This document shows positions 54,525-64,000 of a stretch of 64,000 nucleotides of DNA, piece after piece. The DNA lies in the NCBI GenBank assembly GCA_900073065.1, contig FJOG01000005.1, positions 2,129,731 to 2,193,730 of the forward strand. The letters are read 5' to 3'. Every line of letters starts with the position of its first letter. The first letter of the stretch is position 1. The notes below the pieces were generated by a model. The model was not told the origin of the DNA, did not search any database, and worked only from the letters and a program-made list of their open reading frames with translations. A program made the position numbers and the translations under genes. The DNA comes from Phialocephala subalpina. Taxonomy: Eukaryota > Ascomycota > Leotiomycetes > Helotiales > Mollisiaceae.

Positions 54525-57500
54525 CTATTGATTCTGCGCCATACCCTGAGACCCTTGATTCGGAATTCCCATTGGTGCCTGTGGGGGTTGTTGACCTGAT
54601 ATCGAGGATGCTTGCATTTGATGTTGAAGATGTGAGGATCCTTGCTGAGCTACCTGCGGAGGCATAGGCCTTGGTCCCTGTCCCTGCATAGAATTTTGGT
54701 TCATCATCATCTGTTGAGCTTGCGCCTGCGCTTGAGCTTGGGCTTGAATCTGTTGTTGGATCTGCTGTTGCATGTTGGCCTGGTTATAATACCGTCTCCC
54801 TAACAGTTGCTCCAGCTTCAGTTGGATCTGGTGTTTATATTGTTCCTGCGACTGTTAGCGTATATTTTAGGGTCTTACTTCCATATCCGTACTTTGTTTG
54901 GAGACTTCTCGAAGATATCTTTCTCGAATCTGATCCCAATTTCGATCATTCGTTGTAGTGTGGGAGGATTTGGTTCGTGTTGACTAGCAAGACGAAGGTT
55001 TCCAATTCTGGAATGATTACGTCAGTCAACCACAGAACACACAACATGGATCCCACTATGGAGTGAGAACTTACACATTGAATATAAAACCCAGGCGCTC
55101 ATCGGGCAGAACCCCAGCTTGCCAGCCACTGAGAACTCCAGTTTGTTCGATGAGGGCCGACCGGATTCTCTGCTGGATTTGAGCCGAAGCATTCGAATTC
55201 TGAGGCACTCGTTGCTGCTGTCTCTGTTGCTGCTGCGCCATCTGTGGCATCATATGGCCGACGCCCATCTGCTGTTGCGCGTTCATGTTTGCACCCACTG
55301 TCGGTGGTGGTCGTTGACCCGATCTTGCCATAAATTGGCCTGCAGGATTTTGTGGATTGAAAGGACCTCCTTGGGGATTTTGCTGATCAGGTCGAACCTG
55401 ACCATCTAATAATGGGTTCTGGTTGCCACTGGGACTATGCCCCGGTACTAGTGATGAGGGATCCAACGCGCCGTTAAGTGTCCAATTCATAGCATTGACC
55501 GAGTTTGTGATACTTGCATCTGGGTTGGCTCTTTTCTTGGGATGTGTTGCCGTGGTCTTCATCAGAAGATGACCCACTTTCCGGATCGATTTTGGAGCAG
55601 GATTCGGGTTATGATACTTGTTGACATGATTCTTCAGGGCCTGAACTGAGACAAAGGGGGGATATTTGCAGTCGGGAAACGTGCAGGCGATTCGTCGCGC
55701 GTGAGAAACTTCGTGTTCCCGGAGAAGCTCTTCGGACTCGAAACCTACTGTGGTGCGAGGGCAGGAGCTGAGTCGACAAGTGTATGCGGAAGTCCGGAAC
55801 TGGCTCTTGAAAAATTCCAACTCCTCAGTGGTGACTCCTGGATAATTATCTTGACGGAGGAGAAACCTTACTAACTCCTGATAAGACAACAGCATGGCCG
55901 ATATTCCGTCTGGAACTTGGGTACAATTTTTGGCGGAAGAGGTCACATCTGGTCCCAAGTCAGTGTCATTAATTATGATCTTCGGGCGCGTTAATATGAC
56001 TGACCACTTTCACGATGTAGTTCTGATTCCAACCTATTCAATGACCGGGCCTTGCATGCGATCCTGACTTGCTTTTGAAGAAGAGGGTGTGGGCTCAGCA
56101 GCTCTAACCGGACATCCAAAGGCGTTGCGTCACTCCTGGAATCCTCGCTGGGAGCAGATTCGAACATTTGGTCCAGTTTCCGCGCCAAATCTTTCGCGAG
56201 AACCAATAGATCCGATTTATCATCCGCGGTACCAAGGCCGGCCGCATGAGAAAGCAGATACTCCGTCCAGTATTCCGTGGCATACACGTGGAAACCGTGT
56301 AATCCTTTCAGCACTCTGATATACCTGCTTTGGTCCGTAGAAGACAGAGTGAAAACATCTAAACCGGATAGGAGACAGGTGATAGTAGCTTTGCCATGTT
56401 CTATTAAGGCTTGATGCTCCGTGACCTTGACGTTGCTTGATGGTGATTGCAGGAAACTGGACTATTGGTGAGATCGACAACTCGGGTTGTGTAAGAGGAG
56501 AAATTACTTACTCCTTCACAGAAACGTGGATGAAAGACAATGTTGTGTCTCGTCTCTCCTCAAGTAGAGCCCCACAGACGTCTAAGATGTACTGAGGGGC
56601 GATATGGGAGACCTTGGGGTCCCCAGAGCTGAACGCGATCGCAGACAAGAATTCCATTCTCTTCAGTGGGCGTTTTGTGAATGCTATCCAGCCAAAAATA
56701 CACCTGGCACGATCAATCGATCGAGAATCCAGTTGAATCAATATTTGCGTGAGGATCTTTCGGTAGCTGTAGGCATGTCAGCATGACTCAGGGGGCGTGT
56801 AGGCCGGTTCAATCTCACAACTCAAAGAGTTTATCAGGAAGCTCATGGACAGACATCCTCATTTCCTCGCCGCTGTAAAATATGTTTTTGGCAAGGTAAT
56901 CGAGGACCAACCGGGCGTACAAGAACATGCCTGAGATTGACGGTCAGCAAACTCCAGTTATTGTGTACTTGGTTGACGGAGGTTAACACACCATCAGCCT
57001 TTTTGGTGATCTCGAGTTCGATTTCCTCGATTTCTTTTGCCTGTATGTCGAGCTGGTAAAGTTTATCGTGCAGGGATTGAAGCCTCTGTGAAGCGTACTG
57101 CTTAATTGCAATATCCAAATGGCCCTTTTCCTCAGTAAGTGAGACGACTTGTCTCCCTCGAAGTCGATTTGATATGATCGATGAACTGCCGCTGGAGATC
57201 AATATCTTGCAGATCATGCCTCCGAGAGAGGATGCTTTGGAAGTTAGCTGGTTCATAAAATTTACCACGCTGGCCTGCTTCTGCTCTTCGCATTCATCCA
57301 ACCCATCAATAACAATCCAGATGTACTCAGTTTGGCGTGGCTCATGAGACATATTTGGGAAAAGAGTCTTCAGTAGTCTCTCAAGAGCTTGGACTGCAGG
57401 CGGCTTCTTCCCCAATACGCAGTCTTCGTATACATGAGCCACGATTTCACCATCTTTCCGAAGCAACTGGAGAAGTAGTGATCGAAGAATTTGTTCATAC

Positions 57501-58557
57501 ATCGTGGAAGATGCGTAAGAGTGAACGCAGAAGTGATGAATGACGAACATCTTCGCTGCTTTCATGAAAGTGACGATTTGCGTGGACAAGACGCTCTTTC
57601 CTGTCCCAAGATTCCCCTGCAGCCAAAGCATTGAATGATCCGGCTTTTTCTCTAGCCAGGATCTGATCTTCGGGTTACTTAAAATCCAGCTGCATGTCCC
57701 AGGAAACTTTGTTCCTTCCGTTGATATAGCATCGAATATTGCAAGTTGGTCCGATTCGTCAGCCTTGAGCCACGACATGATGGATTTGTATTGCTTAGCA
57801 GCCTGCTCTTTTTCAAGTCGTTCCACTTGCTCGAGACTTTCTTCTCTCCAAGCACGGATATCTTGACGCATCCGTCGTGCCTCGGCAATATCATAAGCAT
57901 TTGCTTCTTTGTCCACCAATTCTCCGTGACGCTTCATATCCTCGAGTATGTTATCGAACCGCCTCTGAAAACGGCCCCATGATGTCAAAAACATGAGTTT
58001 CCAGCCTAGAAACTAATATTAGCAACCATTAGTCATTAGACTATAAAAAAACACCAACCACTGCGTTTGACGAACTTGTATGCGTGTTTGTGGAACTGAA
58101 GAATATCCGCGTAGAACACGGCTATAGTATGTTGGAAATCCAAATTACTCCGAAAAGCATCCCCTAGGACTTCGAACCGAACCAACGATTCCGCGATTTT
58201 CGAGTAGCCCTCGATAATATGTTCAAAGGCTTCCACGTACTCCGAGGACACGCGGAGTATCAGAGTGATTGGTGCCCATATCCAGGCTAGATAAGGCGTC
58301 CCATTGCAGAGTACATCCACGACTTTGGCATAGTGCTCCAGTCCATTGAATAGGGGTGCTAGGCGACGCATGTTTCGAAGTGACTGTCTAGCAGCGAGTT
58401 GGTTCTCGATCTCCAGAGCTGCTTTCCGGACATGTTGGAGGGTGGTGCTAGGAAATACCCTCGAATCAACAGGCGTTATTGTACGATCAAGATCCTCAAA
58501 TGCTGTTCGGATCGTTTGTCTTGCTAGGGCAGAGATTGTTGGTGCTTTGAGGGGCAT
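54525..58557 (-). CDS. NACHT (NLR-like) protein with C2H2 fingers, KIX-like domain and Gln-rich tail
   Basis: Eight exons, minus strand: 58557-58059, 58005-56992, 56930-56819, 56766-56512, 56456-56005, 55948-55075, 55007-54893, 54851-54525. Every junction is GT..AG and in phase, giving 1215 residues. The N-terminal helical STAND domain is about 1-250. NACHT has Walker A GNLGTGKS at 297-304 and Walker B VIDGLDE at about 398-404, followed by a winged-helix-like part with FIHVSVKDFL. Two C2H2 fingers use Cys835, Cys840, His856, His860 and Cys866, Cys871, His885, His890. A KIX-like domain (about 1045-1130; GWQAGVLPDERL, IGIRFEKDIFEKSP, YKHQIQLKLEQLL) resembles that of Mediator subunit 15. A Gln-rich tail (1133-1215) has a QA repeat. 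It probably senses something through NACHT and contacts DNA or Mediator; the role is inferred. The ATG at 58557 is preceded by an in-frame stop. Confidence 0.87.
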
Positions 58558-59139
58558 TTCGGACACCCGGGCTCATTTACTTCCCGGATTCCAGATGCAG
58601 AGAGAGCAGACAGCTCTGTCCATATTCCTCAGCAGTTAAAGTCAAGAAATTGAGGAATTGAGAATTTGAGAGCCTCACCGTCAGCCCATATCCGCGGCTA
58701 GTTGCATGCATGGCCCAGCACTGCCACCTGGGCTTGGAGGCGCAGCACAGCTAGAGACGGGAATTTAATTGGTCCAGACCCTTGACGGTGGGCCATGATA
58801 CCTTGCAAAGGCCCAACCTATACTTCAGCCGGGCAGGAGATGGCTGGGTTAGAAGGCTTAGCTTACCGCGCACTATGTTAACAATGTTCTTAATGAATAC
58901 GACTAGATGATGCCGGCCTCTCCCCCTAAGAACATCAATGATTGAATAGCCTCGAATCGAGACAGCGTCCCAGCCTATTCAATCTTTGCGGGCGACACGC
59001 CATATTTGGGACTCGAATGAGTCGCTGCACGCGGTCGGTGAAGATTGCGACGAAGCTCATTATAGGCGTTCTGTCCCAATATCGCGCACCTTAGCAACCC
59101 ATCCTTCTAACAACGTCCACCTGTTCTTACAAATTCCAA
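58558..59139. other. Bidirectional promoter between NACHT and SNF2 genes
   Basis: 582 bp separate the two divergent starts. No coding frame was found. Specific sites were not recognised. Confidence 0.45.
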
Positions 59140-62100
59140 ATGGACACTAACGATCATTTTAGCCATCCAGCTAAGCGACCAAGGTTGGGAGAGGCTCCCA
59201 ACGGGTCACAGCTGAGACACCTCTGTATGCAGAGCTCCCATTCCATCCAGTCGGTACAGTCAATAGGCTATCTCACTTCGCCTTCGACCCAGCAAGGAAT
59301 CATCAATCCGGCTTCTCATGTCGTTCCAATAACAAGGCATTCAGATAGCTTTGACCCAGGATTCTCTGAGTTTGGCGGACAATGGATGGGCAGCGGCCCC
59401 CAGCCGTCGTTTGGGGCAGAGTGGCCGCTACCTAGCACTGGATGTTATCCCAACCAGCCTATTTCAACTTTGCACCACCAGAATTGTGCAGGACAAATAC
59501 AATCGACCTACTCAGAACAATCCAATGTCATGATGCAGCCGCCACCCCCGACGTTTCTCTCTCCTGGGTTACCTCATGTAATCGGACGTTTCCCATGGAT
59601 CCCCTCTGCCCCATCGTGCCCTGCATACGTCCCAGCTTCACTACCTAATCATGAATTCATTCAAGATACAATGGATCGACTCACGTCGGAGCCGGAGCTT
59701 CGTATGACCGATGAATCAGGCTATCGCACAATGGAGTATTCGCAATTAGATGTACCAGAGGAGTCAGAAAATATTGGAACTGAGACAGTTTGTTTCGGCA
59801 TGGTAAGCTCATGAGTTCCCAAGAAACCACTAATGTAGGAACTGACAAGCAACTGGCAGATCCCAAACATTGCCGCTTCTTATGAGCGGCAGAGTTCATC
59901 TGATATTCCACCCGCGTTCTCGGTACAAATCGAGTCTTCAGACAGGTTTAGCGCTCAAGATGGGATTCAGATAGACGGTCGAATCCGACCCGAATATGGC
60001 GAAATGATCCAGGGCCTTATCGACGAGCCGACGGTAACACTTCATGTTTCCTGCGTGATCGACGATAAACCTACGGCAAAGAAGCCATCTCGCAAGTTTG
60101 AACTGTTACCTTGCGTCTTGGAAATTACCGTCTATGGATCTCTCGAGATCTTTGAAGAAATCGGTACTTGGTTTCAGGGACACGAGATCTATTTGCAAGA
60201 TCCCCGGTCATGCCATATGGAGGTGAAATACTGTAATCCCCAAAGACTTTCAGCACACGATCTCGACACTTGCCCGCTTCTGTATAAAGTTGTCCCCAAC
60301 AGATCAGTATTAAATCTACAAGATATCACGCAGCGTCCTGACCCTTTGGATATTCTAAGTAGCCATGTTGATTTGGAGGAGACACCGCAACCCTCAGCCA
60401 TACGGGCTGCCCTGAAGAGGTAAATTGCCTCTCGGAACTTCTGGGTTTCAACTTTGCTAACTCGCTCATAGGCATCAGAAGCAAGCTTTGACCTTCATGC
60501 TACATAGAGAAAAAGGTTGGGGTTTTAATGATGGCCAGCCGGACATCTGGGAGAAAGTGGATACCGGAAAAGGACGAACGTAAGTGTTACCCAGAGCTCT
60601 CAGATGTCCGCCTTCTATATTGCTCAAATCATTTTAGGTTTATCAACACTATTTCCGACGTCTATCAAGCCGAAGAGCCTCCACAATTCCAAGGGGGTAT
60701 CATTGCCGATCCCATGGGCCTTGGTAAAACCTTGACAATGATAGCGTTGATAGCAACTGATCTGGATACCGACATAGGGGCGATTACCCCCAAGGACAGC
60801 ATGGACCATGACAAGTGTTATACCTCGGCAACACTTGTGATTATGCCCCCACCACGTATGACTTGTGCCTTGCTGTATTCCATAAGTATTCTACCAACTG
60901 ACTTTCACTAGTCCTAGGGAGCTGGGAAGAACAGCTATCCGAGTATGCCTGAAAAGTGCTCATACCTTGGACGGAGGCTGACAATTCGTAGTCACGTTGC
61001 AGATGGTGGTTTGAAATGTCGTCGCCATCATGGTCAAACCAAATTAGCTAATGCTAATGAGCTTGACGACGTAAATATTGCGCTAACGACTTATCAAACA
61101 GTATCTGCCGAGTGGAAGTCAGATAAGTTCGCAGGTAGCTCGATACTATTTCAAGTTCGTTGGAGACGAATCATCTTGGACGAAGGTAAGCTACCTTCCG
61201 TGCGACTTTCAATATACCATAGGAATTAATCTAGCAGCTCATTTTATCCGCAACGGAAATTCGAGAATGGCTCGTGCCATTTGTGATCTTGACTCAGTGG
61301 CACGCTGGGCTGTCAGTGGCACGCCAATCCAGAACCGTCTCGGAGATCTTGTATCGCTACTCAAGTTCATACGGGTTCACCCGTACGATGACCCAGAGCG
61401 TTTTGACGCCGATATCTCCCAAGTTTGGAAATCTGGAAAGGATCAAAATGCCATCAAAAGGCTTCAACGTCTTTCAGCCTGTCTTCTGCTGCGCAGAGCC
61501 AAAGGAACCATTAACCTTCCTCCCCGGCGAGACTTCTTATTACCCATTCAACTAACCCATGAGGAGAGGACAGTCTACAATGAGCTTCGAGAACAAACTA
61601 TCATTAAGATTGACGATGCTCTGCACAAGGACTCTGGAACATCCAGGGCCAGGGGATACGTAAGCGTGCTCCAGCAGATCGAGTCACTGCGACTATTCTG
61701 CAATCTAGGACTTCAATACCACTCAAGGCACGAAAAGAACTTGCAGTCCTCTGACTGGAGCAGAGTTGCCCAACCGACATTTAATGCTCAGAGTGAAATG
61801 CACTCGATCACATGCTTACAGTGCTCTTCAATACTCGACATATCTGAAAGCCTCCTGGACGACTCAACGACACGGCAAACCCCCCTATTCTTCAGTTGTT
61901 TAGGATTCGTATGCGCCGAATGTCTGAGCGAGAATAGAAAAACCAGCCGAGAATCGACATGTGGCCATCACCCCTCGTGCCCTGTGGCGATAGTCTCCAC
62001 TGGCAGTACAGTATTAGAGGAGGTATCAGACTTGATAATTCACAAGGCACGGCCGGAGCCAACCTTCACCAGCCTCCCATCCAAGGTCGAGGCTCTTATA

Positions 62101-62846
62101 ACGGATCTCCAGACTGTTCCTCCGGACGTTAAATGGTACCCATGCACGCGACCCTTTTTAACGTACTCCGGCTAACACTGCGCAGCATCGTCTTCTCAAC
62201 TTGGCGACTTACGCTCGACCTCGTTGAAAGGGGCTTGGATCAAGCATCCCTGCGCAGCATCCGTTTCGATGGCAAAGTCCCGCAAAGAGACCGACAGGGC
62301 ATTATAGACAAATTTAGAACAGATCCAAGCATTCGCATCATGCTCCTCACCTTATCTTGTGGTGCAGTTGGGTAAGCAGATGATATTCAGTATAGCCCCG
62401 AACATTGGAACATTGCAACTTACACATCACAGGCTCACCCTGACGGCGGCATCTCGAGCTTACCTGATGGAGCCTCACTGGTGAGCTTCTCTGTCTATAC
62501 CGTCTCTCAGCCAGCTAACCACCCAGGAATCCAACGCTCGAAGAACAGGCACTCGCGCGAATCTACCGACTTGGGCAGACGCGCGACGTGACGACAGTGC
62601 GTCTCTATGTAAAGGAATCATTTGAAGAGGTCAGTTGTCATCGAATGCAGTCTCGGAACATTACTGACATCGTGATAGCAAGTCATGCAGTTGCAGGAAT
62701 CGAAGAAGCACCTCGCTAGCGTGTTACTCTCGCCGCATGATGGAGGTCAGACAGACAACAGCTTAGGAGCTTTAGAGGTCAGAACATCAAGTCAAAATAA
62801 TCGAACCAGACTAACATAAACCTAGAAATTGCGGTCGCTGTTGTAA
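59140..62846 (+). CDS. SNF2-family helicase, Rad5/HLTF-like with degenerate RING
   Basis: Twelve exons: 59140-59802, 59860-60419, 60472-60579, 60638-60855, 60912-60942, 60992-61185, 61238-62135, 62186-62371, 62433-62480, 62527-62629, 62679-62777, 62826-62846. All junctions are in phase, giving 1042 residues. The N-terminal 220 residues are Pro/Ser/Gln-rich with a basic nuclear signal (AKRPRLG). SNF2 motif I is DPMGLGKT (468-475), motif II DEAH (590-593), motif III SGTPIQNRL. A RING-like Cys cluster (Cys784, 787, 812, 817, 820, 833, 839) lies between the two lobes, as in Rad5/HLTF proteins, but its spacing is irregular. The second lobe has VFSTWRLTLD and ARIYRLGQTRDV (979-990). A nuclear ATP-dependent DNA translocase in repair or chromatin control is expected. 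Tiny exons of 31 and 21 nt are notable. Confidence 0.9.
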
Positions 62847-64000
62847 TGCGAACTCTGCCGCCTTCACCTGAGACTCAAATGCTCGTTTGATAGCGCGCAT
62901 ATGAATTAGGGGTTTTCGATGGTATGGATGTGGCTCTGATCATTTGCAAGCATCGTCGGTACACTACGTACAGGTCCAGGGATCATAAAACATGGCCACC
63001 ATCTATAGCAGAGATTGTAAGTGCTAGCTCCAGTGAATTCGACTGGTGCTGATACTGATCTAGGACACGGCGTATCCTCTCCCGAAGAAGATGTTACCCG
63101 AAGATATCGAAAAGCGTCTTTCTAAACATGGAAGGAAATAAAATTGATTCAGAGGGAGAAGGAGGACGGAAGAATCATAAACAAGAGGCAGACTACCTGC
63201 TAATGGAGAGATAACCAGTAGTCTTACAAGATGGAAAATCAGACCGCAATGATAAACCTTACCTAATGAAGTCTCAGAGCCCCTCTTATCCGATTTGTTT
63301 TCATGTCTGGCTTCCATTGTAACAAAAGCTATACGGAACATCAATAGAGGAATCAATAAGAAGTTAAAGAGCCCATAATCCAACCTTCTTATAATGCTGA
63401 TTGACTTGTTATTGGCTGCAATAATCTGAGCCTAGATAATTATTAATGGTTCTAGAATATTCGATACCATTTCAATCACCAGAAGATATTATTATAATTG
63501 ATTGGTTCCTTGTATCTTAAGTTAATAACTATCAAATTTCGTGGTTATAATCTTTAATATATACGAATTTATATTTATAAATTTAAAATAATAATTAAAA
63601 AGAATATAAATAAATAAAAATATAAAACTTTTAATTTTTTTATATATTTCTTTTAAATAGAAAAATTAATAAAATAAAAATTTTAAAATATAATTATAAT
63701 AAATATTACGTTTAATAAAATTAATATTATTATAATTTTTCGAATAAATGAAAATAAAACGATTATTCAAATTAATAACCTTATAATTTTAAAGTTTATT
63801 TTAAATTTAAAAAAAATTATATTAGAATATAAAAGTTTAAAAATTTAAAAGAAATTTTTAATATTAAAATTAATTTGAATTTAAAATTTTAAAACTTTAA
63901 AAAAAATTTATAAATAAATAAATTATTTAATATTATTAGAATTTCTTTCGAAAATTATAAATTATATTATTTATTATTTATAATAATTAGTTTAAAATTA
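62847..64000. other. Intergenic tail running into an AT-rich block
   Basis: 62847-63390 holds no recognised gene; the minus-strand frame 63383-63060 is not convincing. From about 63400 the DNA turns AT-rich and stays so to the window edge. Confidence 0.5.
63400..64000. repeat. AT-rich, RIP-like block continuing beyond the window
   Basis: Over 600 bp of almost pure A/T, most extreme after 63540. Same character as 53455-54360. The right boundary is outside the window. Confidence 0.7.

Noticed and set aside
60912..60991. Premature stop in the SNF2 helicase near 60950
   Set aside because: A 49-nt intron (60943-60991, GTATGC..CTGAC..CGTAG) removes it and restores the conserved sequence.
63060..63383. 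Minus-strand frame of 107 codons after the SNF2 gene
   Set aside because: No domain and located in sequence drifting toward the AT-rich block; likely chance.
1..64000. CRISPR arrays, bacterial operons, prophage or insertion sequences
   Set aside because: No regularly spaced repeats or bacterial-type gene layout; gene structure is fungal throughout.

Overview
The window comes from a filamentous ascomycete. The genes carry short introns (about 48-70 nt, GT..AG, with CTAAC/CTGAC-like branch sites). The protein set is fungal: HET, STAND/NACHT, NCS1 permease, secreted glycoside hydrolases and a Zn2Cys6 factor. AT-rich blocks and CpA-to-TpA type stop codons look like repeat-induced point mutation (RIP). 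The protein style suggests Leotiomycetes (Helotiales), but that placement is an impression and not a measurement.

Left part (1-30 kb) is ordinary gene space. In order it holds an AT-hook protein cut by the window edge (-), a basic orphan protein (-), a multipass membrane protein (+), a seven-exon MFS transporter of the vacuolar basic amino acid/drug type (-), a secreted GH18 chitinase with a CBM18 nested in the catalytic domain (+), a small secreted-looking protein ending in a CaaX box (+), a secreted GH3 beta-glucosidase (+), an NCS1 nucleobase/allantoin-type permease (+), an intracellular GH2 beta-mannosidase (+) and a multipass membrane protein (-). The carbohydrate enzymes and transporters fit a saprotrophic or plant-associated lifestyle.

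Middle part (30-39.4 kb) has a large 1135-residue orphan (-), a DEAD-box helicase of the Rok1 type (-), a Ser/Thr-rich tail-TM protein (+) and an alpha/beta hydrolase (+). From 39.77 to 44.9 kb four neighbouring genes are all damaged. One is a tail-TM protein with stops and frameshifts. Two are orphans with one in-frame TAA each. The last is a Zn2Cys6 regulator that has lost two zinc cysteines and carries several stops. Most of these lesions could be C-to-T or G-to-A changes in CpA context.

Right part (45-64 kb) looks like an incompatibility/innate-immunity neighbourhood broken up by AT-rich blocks. It holds an intact HET-domain gene flanked by a degenerate direct repeat, an intact BTB gene, a broken SesA-type STAND N-terminus at the edge of an AT-rich block, and a Cys-rich single-TM sensor-like protein. 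After about 0.9 kb of extremely AT-rich DNA comes an eight-exon NACHT protein. I reconstructed it as 1215 residues: N-terminal STAND domain, NACHT, two C2H2 fingers, a KIX-like domain of Mediator subunit 15 type, and a Gln-rich tail. It is divergently paired (582 bp) with a twelve-exon SNF2/Rad5-like helicase. The window ends inside another AT-rich block. The NACHT-C2H2-KIX-polyQ architecture is the most interesting candidate for an undescribed system.
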